Counted from the stretch's first letter, positions 13,001 to 25,080 are shown. The stretch: DNA of 64,000 nucleotides from Mesostigma viride (GCA_009746045.1 RPFO01000082.1:1398759-1462758), one strand, 5' to 3'. Translations and numbers: made by a program. Notes: generated by a model not told the origin, from the letters alone.

Positions 13001-16000
13001 CTGAGTTGGGTACTAGGATGCCATACCAACAGCTGAGTTGGGTACTAGGATGCCATACCAACAGCTGCATTGGGTACTAGGATGCCATACCAACAGCTGA
13101 GTTGGGTACTAGGATGTCATACCAACAGCTGAGTTGGGTACTGTGACACCTCAACAGCAGTTGCAGCGCCCAGCAGAGGCAGAGACAGCGACAGCATGAC
13201 GAAGCAGCCACATGCTTAGCCAATAGGGATGCCACCCTGAAAGGTAAACATATTTGCGGCATGGCAAAAAAAAAAAAAAATGAGCTCACACAAAGCTGAC
13301 TTTAGAGGGCAGCCATGCTCGTCATGCCTAGCAACCAATGTGTAGGGGACCGACGCAAGTATTGTGCTACCAGAAAACTCACAGAAACAGGATAGCAGGA
13401 TAGGAGGGAAACTGGCACAAAACGCTTCTGGCATCTGGCACAAACGCCCCAGGCATCTGGCACAAACGCTTCTGGTGTTGTCATGTCGCGTTCCTAGAGC
13501 TAACAAGAGTGGCTGTGCCGAGCACGAGTTCGTTCCCCTCCTCCCCCCTTCACCTTGTTCACGAGCCTTCTGCCCCCCTCATCTTGTCCATCTCCCCCTC
13601 ACCTTGTTCATGAGCGTGGCCGAGTCGACCGTGATTTTGGGCCCCATGCTCCAGTTGGGGTGCTTGAGCGCGTCCGCAGGCTTCACCTCCGCCAGCTTCT
13701 CCACGGGCCAGTCCCTGGCAGGCCGGCGGTGGAAGGTAGGGCACGGAAGGCGCGGTATACCCATCGCCACACACATATGAGCCGAGTCAGCCCAGGTATC
13801 CCTTTGCACATTCCCATTCTTCCCAACCATGGCCCATCCTCCGGGCTTGATGCATGAGCGCGGTCAGTCTGCTTCCTACGCGGGCCAACGAGGTGTGAGG
13901 CAGTCAGCCAGCAACGGGGAGGGCAACGGGAAATGAAATGACCCATCCTCACCCACCAATCACATGCCATAATCACCTGGAAGGGCATTAATCTAGCTTC
14001 CAGTATAGGTTGCATGCTCTATTGCGGCATACAAGTGAAGTCGCGGTCATTGCCAGCGGAACAGGCCAACTCAGTTGGCGACCGCCACCATTTCCCCACC
14101 AATGGGCTATCTAGTGATCTGTTGTTAAAGCCTCCCTGTGTGTCCCTCCAGCCCTCACCTGAACGCTCCCCCGGAGGCCGTCAGGATGATGCGGCGCAGG
14201 CCTCCCTCCGGCAGCCCTTGGATGCACTGAGGCACCGCGCCCGTTGTGGGAGGGTAGCCAGTGACACATGGACGAGCACATGCAAGAAGTTGATGGGATG
14301 AGCATACCCCGGCGTCCAGACAAGCAAGATGCTCAACCCATCTGCCTATCACGTACAATGCCGAAACTCGGGGGCTTGACCCTGGTTGGAGGTAATAACC
14401 CCGCGTTGTTTCCGGTTGGAGCAGACGGATGCAAGCAGTCACCCACCGAGCCGTCACAGGGAGAGGCGCATAGACATTCTGTTGCAGCCCTGCGGACCAA
14501 GGTGGCTGCACCCTCACGACTGTCACCAAAACACCCCCACAACAACTGGGCTTGCTGCACGCGAGCTAGGCCAGCCATCAGCATCGGGCAAGCGATCAAC
14601 ATGCAGTTCGACAGGAAGCCAGTAGGGTCCCACATTTAGGGTCACTTGCTCCTATGATTGGGGTTAAAGGGCACAGCCTGGCCCGTATAAGCCAGCACGG
14701 CAACAATCCCTAGTGCTAATAATGCGTTCGTTAAATGCCAACATGCCGGTCCTCGAAGGCACAGATGCCAGCAGCCAAAAAACTTCACAACCTGTGAGCT
14801 TGACGCCTTCGCGTGCGTGCTGCGGCTCACCTGGAAGAGCGCCGAGTGCTCCGAGTCGGCTGGCAGGATGTGGATGCCGTACTCCTTGGCGAGCGGCAGC
14901 ACGTAGGGACCACCCGCGATGAGCGTCTCCTTGTTGGCCAGGCAGATGTCCTTGCCGGCCTTGATCGCCTCCACGGTGGGCAGCAGCCCCGCGCAGCCCA
15001 CAATGCCCGTCACCGTGGCCTCGGCGTCCTTGTGGCGCGCCACCTGGCAGATGAACGTGCGCGGCAAGCCACGTGCATAGGTTCGACGAGGGATTGCGAC
15101 GCGGGGTGAGACGTGGCATGCCAGGCCCGCCCTGCCGCATGACGTGGACACCGTAGAGGCACGCATACTAGTGAACGGTAGCGGTGGGGAGGCAAAAACA
15201 AGGTCAGAACGGTAGCAGTGGGGAGGCAAAAACAAGGTCCGGGCGATTCACAAGCCGCAGGCATTGAGAAGGAGACATGTTGCACAGTACTCAAAGTCAA
15301 TATTGCCCCTTGAGCTAATGCTCTCGCTTGCCACCATGCCTGCGTGGGAAAATTACACTGCGGATGCACCCCCCCGTCAACCCCCACATGGTGGCCCATG
15401 TAGTATCCCATGGCCCATTTAGCATCCCATGGCCCATCCACTTGCCTCGACCAGCCCCTCGTTGCCGCACAGAACCTCGGGCATCTTGTCCATGCCCTTG
15501 AGCATCTCCTTGAACTCCTTGACCAGCTCGGGCTTGCCAACCGAGACCATCTGGGGCTTGAACTTGCGTGTCTGCACCCGGAAAGCATCATCGATGGCAT
15601 TGCAACCGCCAACACCAACCATGATGGGTGGCGTTAGGGGGGCCTGTACACACAAAAAAAACTTTGCAAGCACACGCAGCGAAGTGCTACACTATAGGAC
15701 ATGACGTACAGAGCACGACATGGCCCTTCTTGGAATGTGGTGGCAGAAACAAACAGAAGCAAGCACAGGGAGGGAAGCAGACACCGGCAGACACAGGCAG
15801 ACACAGACAGACACAGGCAGACACATAGACAAAAGAACGCAAAGACAAAGAGCATGTGCTCATCTCCCCACACACACACGCACCTGCTCCGCCAGCAGCT
15901 TGAGGTTGCCACCAGCAGCGAGTGCCACCACCGTGAAGCGGTCCTTGTACTCCTCGCAGATGTCCAATGTCTGTGTGAGGTGGGGCAGCACACACGGTAA

Positions 16001-16847
16001 GTGACCAAAATAGTAACAATATAAGTAACAATATAGCGACCCGCCGAACAGCACATGGGGTAAGGGAGTGGCGATAAAATGAGAGAGGCTATTGCAGGAC
16101 CTCGCCACGTACAGTATTTTCCAAAGGCATGAGAACCTGGCGAGAGCGCCGCTGGTCTTGTCAGCCATTGCAAATACGGCAAGTGAAGGATGGTTCAGCA
16201 TGTACTGGCCAGGTGCTAGCTGAAACATGGCGGCGCTGCCGGCATTGTGTGGATCAGCACCCACGACCCCTCTGCTCAGAGGCAGCATTACCTGCCAAAG
16301 CATTACCTGCCCAAGCATTACCTGCCCGGAGGCATTGTCCAGCCCCGGTATTCAACAAAAATACCTTCTCGAGGCACTGCCACAATCTTATACAAGCCAA
16401 TCTCTTACCAAGCTGGCCTAACAAAACCTTTGCTCGCCCAAGCTAGTCCAAACTAGCCCATGCTAGCCCATGCTAGCCCCCCCGAACCCAACCTAGCCCA
16501 ACCTAGCCCACGCCAGCCCAACCCACCTGTGTCCCGATGGAGCCGGTAGATCCAATCAGCGCGATTGGCTTGGGGCCCGAGCGCTTCTTGACGGGCTCCA
16601 CGGGAACGTACCCGGGCCACGCGGGGGGAGGGTACCACTTGCCTTCATCCGCCTTGGCCACGCAGGACAGGCGATGGGGGCGCACGCCCCGCTGGGCCGA
16701 GCCTGTTGATAGGGGATGATGGGGAGTTGGCCAAGGTGCGTTGGAAGGGAGAAGAGGGGGGGCAATGAGAGGAGTGAGGCGACCCAGAGTTGGAGGGAGG
16801 AGAGAGGTGAAGAATGTTAAATGTGGCGTAAAGTTAGGCGTTGCCAT
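10039..16847 (-). CDS. DXR: 1-deoxy-D-xylulose 5-phosphate reductoisomerase, 10 exons
   Basis: NADPH-dependent plastid enzyme that converts DXP to MEP, the committed step of the MEP isoprenoid pathway. Exons in transcript order: 16847-16527, 15970-15884, 15571-15446, 15043-14831, 14226-14159, 13714-13603, 12919-12815, 11845-11724, 10971-10825, 10201-10039. All phases agree and give 487 residues, close to plant DXR. Exon 1 has an N-terminal extension with transit-peptide character, the green-lineage motif PPPAWPG and the NADPH-binding GSTGSIG (residues about 99-105). LANKET (about 213-218) and the metal/substrate loop ADSEHSA (about 240-246) are in exon 4. [20 protein letters not shown] and [16 protein letters not shown] follow. 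The intron after 15446 has a GC donor. The start at 16847 is chosen because it gives a family-like length, but an acceptor-like site near 16700 leaves an upstream transit-peptide exon possible. Confidence 0.94.
10570..10811. repeat. 12-bp minisatellite (AGGTGAAAGGGG), DXR last intron
   Basis: About 20 imperfect units of AGGTGAAAGGGG fill most of the intron between DXR exons 9 and 10, ending about 14 bp before the exon 9 edge at 10825. Open frames of KGEV or SPFT repeats here are artefacts of the 12-bp period. Confidence 0.9.
11195..11400. repeat. 18-bp minisatellite, DXR intron 8
   Basis: Alternating 18-bp units, AAGCTAAGTACCACCCAT and AAGCTAAGTAATGCCGAT, repeat about eleven times with small variation. 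The pattern suggests amplification of a 36-bp dimer. Confidence 0.88.
12975..13142. repeat. 32-bp minisatellite, five copies, DXR intron 6
   Basis: Five nearly identical 32-bp units containing GGTACTAGGATGCCATACCA follow one another. They lie between DXR exons 6 and 7 and have no coding role. Confidence 0.9.
15770..15835. repeat. ACACAGGCAG-type short tandem repeat, DXR intron 2
   Basis: Loose tandem units of CAGACACAGG/ACACAGACAG over about 60 bp in the intron between DXR exons 2 and 3. Confidence 0.65.
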
Positions 16848-18854
16848 CAGGGTAAAGTTGGGGATTGCCCACAGACATGGGCTAGGGCGGCAGCCCAGTG
16901 AATGCTCCAGCTTAGTATTTCATTTCTTAGGCTGTCGAATAGTAACTGTGAGAGCTGAAGAGGCCCCACAGCCCAAAAAAAACTATCAAGAAAGAAAAGC
17001 ATGACGACAATAATATTATTATAACGATAACAACAATGACCTCCCCAAAGGAAGGTATACTAAAGTCGCTGAAGAAATTGGGCGCATGCCAGTTTACCTT
17101 TGCTCGATTTGGCAGCGAACTGAGTGCCCCCAAGGGAGGATGAGAATCCCAACTGCTGACCCTGCGGTGCACCAAAACACAGGCAAAACCGTGTGTCTGC
17201 AGGGTGAGACTGTTTGCTTGAACATATGTATGATATATTATCCTACCATCTTCACGCTGCTGGCTAAGAGAACAAGAAAAAGCCTAACGACGGAGGCAGT
17301 ATATTCGCGAACACAGTCACAAACAGGTTATACACATGCTCACGCACAGCCCCAACCATGTGACGCTCTCACGGCTGTCTACATGCGTTAATAAGGCCCC
17401 TGCAGTAAGAGACACACTTGCAGACGATGCTGAGACTATGTAGATCACTGCCAGAATATCCTTAGACACTACCGCATAGCCGCGCCATTATATAAGCATT
17501 GCAAGAATAAGGCAACTTATATACGTTAGCTCAACTTCCAACTTAATTTTTATAGCACATGGCTGCGCGTTGCTTGCGTACTAACATGTTTAAATGCCTC
17601 CATGTGGCGGTAGTAAATGCATCCTATTTACCTATTAGCAAGCATTCCGATAAAATGTCCATTTCACGGCTTAAGAGTTTCGCGTCTAGTTCGGATGCGT
17701 GAAGGCACTAAGCCCCCACAATTTGGGATAACGAGGCTTGCTGGCCTGCCGCGCAACGAACAGCCCGGCAAAGTAGCTTCGTCGCCGGGCATCTCTTTTA
17801 CTATGCGCAGACAATACCAAAAAAAGCCGATAGAGTAGCGAGCATGCACATTGTTGTCGACGACATGGCTTAAAATAAGGACGGTGTTACGGCATCGCAG
17901 CACCCGAACATGATTAGGCAGCTCAGGCAACTACAGGCATCCCAGCGATATCACCAAACCGCACCTTGCTAACGAAGCTCGCCGTTGACGCTAAACATTG
18001 GCTTGCCATCTTGTCTCAAACGCTATGCAAAGACTAAAATTTGGTTGACGGGAAGTTCCTTGTCAATTTTAGAGTGGGGGTCAGCTACGTAAACAGCTGA
18101 ACGCTAGAAGGATATGGCTATCCGCATCGGACTGCTTTTGACAAAACTAAGTTCTGAAGCCGAAAAGGATTGTTGCAGTCTGCTGGGGCAAAAAGCGTGC
18201 AGGCAACGATTGGCTGGGAAGTGCCGCAGCCGGCAACCATGACCCGACGCGACGCCAGGCTCCCTGCCGCTCGCCTGGTCGGTGCGACTCTTGGACAGAA
18301 CTCGTCTTGACGTCTTTGGCAGCAACCTGCATCATGGCAGGGTGAGGCGTCCTCATATAGTGGCCACGTGGCTTGCAGGGCCCTCTCGCAAATCACCCGC
18401 GAAGGTTGCAAACAAAGAATAATTGTTGTAACGTCTGCAGTCCGCTGTGCCTACTGTACTGTAGCTAGTTTCTAAGGAACAGGCCATGAAAATTGAAAAG
18501 TCAGAAAAGAAAGACGACTAATAGCGCGGCAATGCGAGCATTCGCGGCCCTGGCTGTCTACATTGCGCGCGCGGCGGCATAGTTTGTCCCCAACAGCTAG
18601 GCCTAGCTGGACTTCTTAAAACTACGGCACGTCGCTAGCGTTTCCTTCAAGTCTAGTCCTCTAGCATGGTCTGTTTTCAAAACATACACTGTGCATCCAT
18701 CGAATGACAACGAAAGAAAACAGGAGGAGGTTCCTGGGAGGTTTCTTATTTACGGGAAATCACTAGAAAGGAGTTGTCATGGTAGCCCCTGCATAGCTGC
18801 CATACTTCGTCGCATTTGATGCCACAGCGGAACTGCGCGAGGTTACTTTGCATC
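16848..18854. other. Divergent intergenic region between DXR and Maf
   Basis: About 2 kb that must hold the promoters and 5' untranslated regions of both genes. No known motif is clear. Open frames near 18104-18411 on the minus strand are arginine- and serine-rich and could be an upstream exon of DXR, but I find no donor that joins them convincingly. The stretch 16960-17060 is A-rich with many AAC/AAT runs. Confidence 0.5.
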
Positions 18855-21800
18855 ATGAAGCCAAAGGTAAGCAGCACTGGCATAGCATCTCCGGACGACC
18901 AACCTAGCTTGCTCGAGCGAATAGAAGTGAGAATGCTACCTGGACACCCCCAATGGTTTTGCCGTGGAGGGACTGCATTCTTAGCTTCCAATGTATTACC
19001 TATTATTACCATAAACTACAATGCTGCCTGCAGATTATCCTCGGAAGCGCATCCGGTACAAGACAAATGATCTTGCGTGAAATGGGCTACGACTTCGAGA
19101 TTCAGGTAACTCTTCACCATTGTATACTGCGGCGACGGCATGGGCGAGTGTGTGTGAGGATAAGAGATCGAGAGAGCTAGCGTCGTGGGATAGCTTGCCG
19201 AGGGTGCGTGCTAACAAGCGTAGACGTAGGTCCAGGACTTCATTCCCTACACGTTTCGTTTTGCGCCCTTGTTGGTATTGTGAGTGCCGCCCGCTTATGC
19301 TTGCATAATGCATCGGTTTTCTAGCTCATGATATAAGCTGATATAAGAATGTTGATGGTCAAGCACGCAACGGAACTCGCACAATGCACCTGCTTGCTCA
19401 CACACATGTCTCTGCTTGCGTCCCCCTTGATGCCCCGTGGCCAGTGCGCCAACATCGATGAGAAGGCGATTCGCCACGACAGCCCCGAGCAGCTCGTGGT
19501 AGCGCTGGGGTATGCAAAGGTACCCGTTGCCACCAAGTAGTGGCGCTGGCGTACGCAAAAGGGAACCGTTGCCACTGCGTAATGTCGCGCGGTGGCCACA
19601 AAGGTACCCGTTCGTACCAAGCGCTTGCCTCGTGCAGCTACCGTAACGCCTTGCCAAACGAGCCAGCAGCTGCTAGCTTCCTGGGGCTGGCGGGCTGCCT
19701 CCATCGAACGATTGAGGTGCCGTGGTATTCTGCGGCCTTTCTTGCCTGGATGTTGGTACCGAGTAACCCACCCGCACACAAGTCTCGTGCTAAATATAGG
19801 ACATAGAGGAGACAAGTGGCTATAGGGAGATGAATCGTGCACACCTCTTTCACGTCAAGAACGCCTCATTGGCTGCTGGGGCGGTCGGGGCTGGTCACTT
19901 GTAGTGCGCCGGGGTGCGTACTACCGCACTGCCATACTGTCAGGAATGCGTACAATGACAGCATTTCTGAGGGGGGCCCTGCTCCCCGTGCCCGCCCTGT
20001 CTGCGCCTAGCTGATTACTGGAGACATTCATCCGTGTCCGCGTGAGCGGTCTATCATATCATGGGGCGCGGAATTGTGTCTAGATTGTGGCACGAGGAAC
20101 AAGAAGCGTATGGCAATTACGGTGATTCAGGGCTTGTTGGGATCCTACCTTTCGGCAGCCATGCAACATAAAATGCAGGTGCAGTAAGGACTGCCACGCT
20201 GCCCCCTGTGCGGGCAGGACCGCCCTGCCCCTGGAGTAATGTTGACGGTGTGATCCCCAAACACCACACGATCTCTTACAGGGGACTGGCATCGATGACT
20301 GGCATGCTCCTTGGCTGCACGCACCCCATCGCCAGGCCACTCTGACACAATGCTGCTCTTCTGGGCAGTGTGGGGTAGGGTTTCCCTATGGGGATCATGA
20401 TTAAGAAAAGCACTGTTAGGCTTCTCTCCTAAAAACTTGAAAAGCATTTCCCTAGAACATTGTCCTTTCCATGTGCATGCATACATGTGTTCGCTCACTG
20501 GCCCTCCATCGAACGCCCTTGTTCTGCCAAACTTGCCCGATGCCCCTGCAGGCTGAGGCCATCCGTGCCCAACGGCAGGCGGCGGGTGCGGATGACAGCA
20601 TTGTGGCAGACCCGCACGCGCCCACGCTGCTGATCACCGGCGACCAGGTAGTCGTTCACGAGGGGCAGATCCTGGAGAAGCCAGAGAGCCCAGAGGAGGC
20701 GCGCCGATTCATCAGTGGTGGGTGCATCAGATCAAATCCACAAATAACTGGCTATTAACTGCATTCACGGGCCATGATCGGCCAGATTAAGTAATGAGAT
20801 AAACACATGGTCCCGTTGGGAGCCACGATGGACCACATTGGGCCGTATGGGGGATCGTGCGTCTGGGTATGGTTGGCTGGTTGGTTTTTAGTAGGTTAGG
20901 TGAGACAGTGGAGGAGCGCGGTGGAGGGCCGGGCATTTGTTCAGTAGGGTCCTGCATATGTTTTGTGTATAAGAGTTGCTGGTACCTGTTGATTGCTGTC
21001 GCAAATAGGCAAGCAACGAGAGGCTTTTGAACGCGGGCACGTGGAGCGGCTGCCTGATCTGCCACGGGTGGGTGTTTATTAACTGTTTGATAGTCTTTTC
21101 GGGTAACGTATCAGCATGCTTAACCATCTGTGCTAAACCCTGAAGGGGGGCCGTGCTTGGTAGGCCATCATGAGTCCTGGGTGGCGGCGGAGTTGAATAA
21201 GTGTACTACTAGGATTCGATCGCAGGACCTCTGGGAGAAAGTCGCGAGGGAATGGGTCTCCTCATCCACCGCAGTGTGTGTGGCATCCAGACGGCAGCGG
21301 ACACCAACATGACCCGACAGGAACTAGTAGACAGAAACTTGAGGAGCTCTCACATGGACCAAAATGTTGAGTATGGATGTGAGGAACCAGTGCGTTTTGG
21401 TCACACTGGCAGCCAGCCGTAAGTTTTGCTTTTCTTTCCTGCCTGCGCCGTCCCTGCTGGGTGCCGTCAGGCTACGCGCGCTCGCTCGCCTGCACCGTGG
21501 GCTCCGTTGTCGTCACCAACCTGGTGACCGGCAAGGCCTACCACGGGGTGGACCGTGCCGAAATCTACTTCCATGATATCCCTGCGGCTGTTATCGAGGC
21601 CGTTATCGAGGAGGGCAGCGTGTACAAGTGCGCGGGGGGGCTCATGGTGGAGCACCCGCTGGTGTCCCCACTGGTGGCATCCATGGTGAGCCATGATGTG
21701 GGCTGAATTAGGTGGTGCACTGTGAAATACTTGGCGCTTCACGGCAGCATTGGTGGTCTTTTGTGTCACGATGCCACGGTTCTTGTCGTTTTCTTCCATG

Positions 21801-22113
21801 GCTGCAGCTGGTGCCCTCGGCGGCCGTAGCATGCTCGGCACCACGGGCCGTCAATCACAATATGCTGTTCGGTTCTAGTTGAAACTCTCAGCGTCCACAC
21901 GCCTCAAGCATGGTATCCCATGCTGGGATAAGTTTCAAGAGCGACATGAGGCATTGTGCCTAGTGCCTACTAGGGCAAGTGCTTCTAAGCAGTGATTCTC
22001 ACGTCACACCACATGCAATTCATTCTAGTGTGAAGAGGTGCATGTTTGCATCCTAACAGGTTACGTTCGATCTGATTACTGATGTTACGTTGTATGTATG
22101 ATGTGTTGTCATC

Positions 22114-22197
<84 letters not shown>

Positions 22198-22302
22198 CAT
22201 GGATTGGGCTGTTGAACTTTGCAGGTTGGAGATATTGATAGTGTGTTGGGGCTTTCCAAACGATTGACGACAAGTTTGATCCAGAAAGCATTGGCACCCT
22301 GA
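18855..22302 (+). CDS. maf: Maf/HAM1-like nucleotide pyrophosphatase, 6 exons
   Basis: House-cleaning nucleoside triphosphate pyrophosphatase of the Maf (YhdE/YceF) family, which hydrolyses non-canonical or selected NTPs to NMP and PPi in the cytosol or an organelle. Exons 18855-18866, 19034-19105, 19445-19519, 20552-20717, 21471-21685 and 22225-22302 join in phase to 205 residues, the usual Maf size. The N-terminal nucleotide-binding motif is MKPK followed by IILGSASGTRQ. DIDEKAIR-type NIDEKAIRHD is in exon 3. TGDQVVVHEG in exon 4 carries the catalytic Asp, with Gly where many homologues have Cys, followed by the EKP motif. EIYFHDIP and the C-terminal GGLMVEHPL complete the fold. An in-frame ATG at 18819 would add 12 residues; I prefer 18855 because family members start just before the motif. 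Which nucleotide it prefers cannot be read from the sequence. Confidence 0.92.
22117..22194. repeat. (TC)n microsatellite, Maf intron 5
   Basis: About 39 uninterrupted TC dinucleotides on the plus strand, 30 bp before the acceptor of the last Maf exon, where they form a long polypyrimidine tract. Confidence 0.97.
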
Positions 22303-22419
22303 TCAATGTCAAGCTTGGGAGTGCGCTGGTTTTTCGTTGATATCCCCTTCATAGTAGCATTGGTAGCATGTGTGAAGGTAGATGAAGCAAGCTAGTGGCT
22401 GCAACATGCTTGTCACAAT

Positions 22420-24423
22420 TGAATTGAATTGAATTGTAACATAACTCCGTTGGGAGTATATGTAGCACATAGCCCTTGAGAGGGGGCATATGGCCTATCA
22501 TACATCCTAAGCTACTTCCTGCAAGGGTGGGGATGTAAAGGACCCTTGCTCTAGGTGCACCAGGGCACTTGCATCCCCATGATCTTCAAGCTATGCCCAG
22601 CGAAGGGGGAGCCTGTCATGGGGGGGAAGATCAGCAGAGCTATACAAAAAGGCTAGGGCATGGCGTCTCAGCAGAGAGTTACTCCCTGCATGGGCACAAC
22701 ATAGCTAAATAAAGCTAGGCATCATCTGGAGTGTGGCACATCATAGGCACACATGTACATGATTAAATAAAGCGTGTGGCTTAGCTAGGATAGTGCCTCT
22801 AGGAGGCGTACATGTACATGGCCACGGTCTATCTATTCTACACTACTACTGCTGTATTCCCCTAAGCTGGGGCGTCTGGAGTCGTTGGGGCCGCGGGGGT
22901 CGCCTGCCAGGGCTTGTGGCCGACGTAGATGGCCGCCCCCTTCCAGTACACCGGCTGCCCCGCCTTGGTCTTCCGGAGCTGGAGGTAGGTGGGCCATAGC
23001 TCCCGTCGCCGTTGTTGCTGCGCCAGGGTCAAGTCGTCGTCAAGGGTGAAGAGAGTCTTCTCGAGCCGCTTGCGGCGTCGGAGAAAAGAAATCTTGTCCG
23101 CCGGGGTCTTAAAGGTGAGAAGGAGCGGGGGCGGCCCTGCCTTACCCCGCGCGCGGGGAAGGCGGTGGGCGACCAGGTCGATCTCACCAGTAAGGCCCAT
23201 GCGACTAAGAATTTCTCTCTCAAACGCACGTGCAAGCTTCTCGGAATTCTCACCTTCCTCCATGTCGAGGTTCTTGACAATGACGTTAAGGCTGCGCTTG
23301 GCAAGCTCGGCCTCCTCGCGGAGGTCAAGCGTCTGCCGCTGGAGCTGGGCTGCGACGGCGGAGGTGGTGGAGGTGGTGTGCTGCTTAAGCATGTCCGCCC
23401 AGGTCGTGATGGGAGGAGCATCGCCGGCCAGGCCAGCAGAGGTTGGCTTGGCGGCAATGTCCTTCACCGCCTGGGCGGTGAGGCCCGCGGTGTTCTGCAG
23501 GACCTCGATAGCGATGGCATTATCCTTAAGACGTTGGTCAATGTCGCGGAGCTGGGCGGTGATGGAGTCGGTGGAGGCGGAGGGGGGGGGGTGGAGGCGA
23601 GGAGGGTGGCGGTGGCGGTGGGGATGGTGGGGAGCTCAGCAGCCAGCGTGCGACCCACAGCTGCCACATCTGCAGCTAGGGGCGTCACGTGCTGTGAGAT
23701 GGTTTCTTGGAGGTGGAGGAGGAAGGTGGATTCGGTCAAGGGGGAGGGGGTCCAGAGGTCCGTGACAGAGCGGTCAAGGATGGAAAAGAGGGCGGCGAGC
23801 TGAAGACGGGGGCGAGACCAGCGGGCCAGGTTCTCAGGTCGGTGAGTAAACCGGCCGTCAGGTCCAGGGCGGAGGCGGTAATGGCTGTGAAGGCGCTGGC
23901 ACAGGTCGAGAATGGAGGCGTATGACCCATAAAACACGAGCTCCAGTATCTTGATGGGTGGCATGTCGAAAAAGCCGGGTCTGGCACCGTCGAAGGTGGA
24001 AAATAACCCGTCAACGTCAAAGTCGCGCTCAGACCAGCTTGGTTCGGTTGGGCGGCTGCGTTTTGGCTCGGGCGAGGCTGAGGGCGAGGCAGGAAGCCCG
24101 GGAGGGTGCTGGGCGACAACCAGTGCGCGACTAGGGTCACCACCGCCTTCCGGCCCTGATGGCGAAGCTGCAGCCGGAGCTGCAGACGTATTTTCATTGC
24201 CGAGCGCAGCCGTCAGGCTGCGTTGCGTCGATGGGCGTTTGCTCATCGTATATTGCGTAATAGCGTCGGAAAATTATATCAGCATGTGCGTCGTAGAAAG
24301 ACGCGTCGATTGTGATATTCACGGCTAAAACGTGAAAGTCGGTGCTCAAACGTGAAAGTTATGAGCTCCGCCGTCAGCCATGGCTACCTCGTGGCTCGTG
24401 GCTCGTGGCTTTGTTCACATACG
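22420..24423 (-). mobile_element. ORF1-only non-LTR element, apparently full-length copy a
   Basis: A 2.0-kb minus-strand unit: 5' leader, one ORF1-like reading frame (22862-24246), about 420 bp of 3' untranslated region, and a 3' tail of AATTC repeats (22420-22436 as AATTG on plus). TGCTTGTCACAAT occurs at both ends (22407-22419 and 24424-24436), a candidate 13-bp target-site duplication. A similar string near 36190 makes that boundary tentative. There is no reverse transcriptase in the unit. The independent copy at 61417-63869 has the same layout and length. Confidence 0.8.
22862..24246 (-). pseudogene. ORF1-like protein of the 2-kb element (copy a), one frameshift
   Basis: Two overlapping minus-strand frames (24246 to about 23590, then to 22862) make one protein of about 460 residues. 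The break is at a run of ten G (plus strand) around 23581-23590, a typical homopolymer indel. The N-terminal part begins MSKRPSTQRSL and is Ser/Pro/Ala rich. A middle region looks coiled-coil-like (LDLREEAELAKRSLNVIVKN). A basic, conserved C-terminal block contains LPRARGKAGPPP, LDDDLTLAQQQRRRE and YVGHKPWQ. The layout, coiled coil then basic nucleic-acid-binding region, recalls LINE ORF1 proteins; the exact fold is not something I can confirm. No RT or endonuclease domain is present. Confidence 0.7.
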
Positions 24424-24459
24424 TGCTTGTCACAATACACCCTAGCTAGCAATGTATTA

Positions 24460-25080
24460 AGTGACACAACTATGCATGCAGCGAGACAAGTTGCATGGAC
24501 CTGAATTGAAATTAATTAAACACGTGCTCCCATCGGGAAGTCACGAAGCACCAAAGTATAGCATATGTGTGCAGAACGGGAAGGGCAGGGACCGCCCTCT
24601 TCCCTCATTAGTTTTAATTATTAATATATTAAGTACAGTGTCAATAAGCAATTTATTAAGTGGCACAACTTTTCTATGAATTAGCAACCTATTAAGTGAC
24701 ACAACAATGTCAATTAGCAATTATTTATTAAGTGACCAATTAAATTAAATTAAACTGTAACATATCTCCGTTGGGAGTACATGTAGCACATATCCCTGAT
24801 AATTAATTAGTTCTAAAGTTAATTAATTAATTAAACTCTTGCTCCATTGGAGAACCACGTCCGAGCACCGGAGTGCTTTTAAGGAGTCCTGTGTGTGCAC
24901 AACAGGAAGAAAGGGCAGAGACCCCCTTTCTCTTTAATTCATGCCAGAGGCATGCCACAGCAGCACTGATCAGACACGATATAGACGATCCGGCAAGTTC
25001 TGTGGGTGCAATAAGACCGGCCCTTGCGAGCATATCATAACAAGGAGCGTGGGCAAGTAAGCTGATCATAGCCAGGACGT
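24460..25080 (-). mobile_element. Stacked 3'-end fragments of family C and related retroelements
   Basis: At least two minus-oriented family C 3' ends (about 24500-24600 and 24825-25020) lie here, each with the GGGAGCACG-type block and an ATTA-rich tail. Between them at about 24740-24800 is a short 3' end of the ORF1-only family with an AATTAAATTAAATTAA tail. No intact coding sequence remains. Confidence 0.6.

Noticed and set aside
17617-18411. Protein-coding gene between DXR and Maf
   Set aside because: The short frames have no recognisable domain, no consistent splice partners and no conserved motif.
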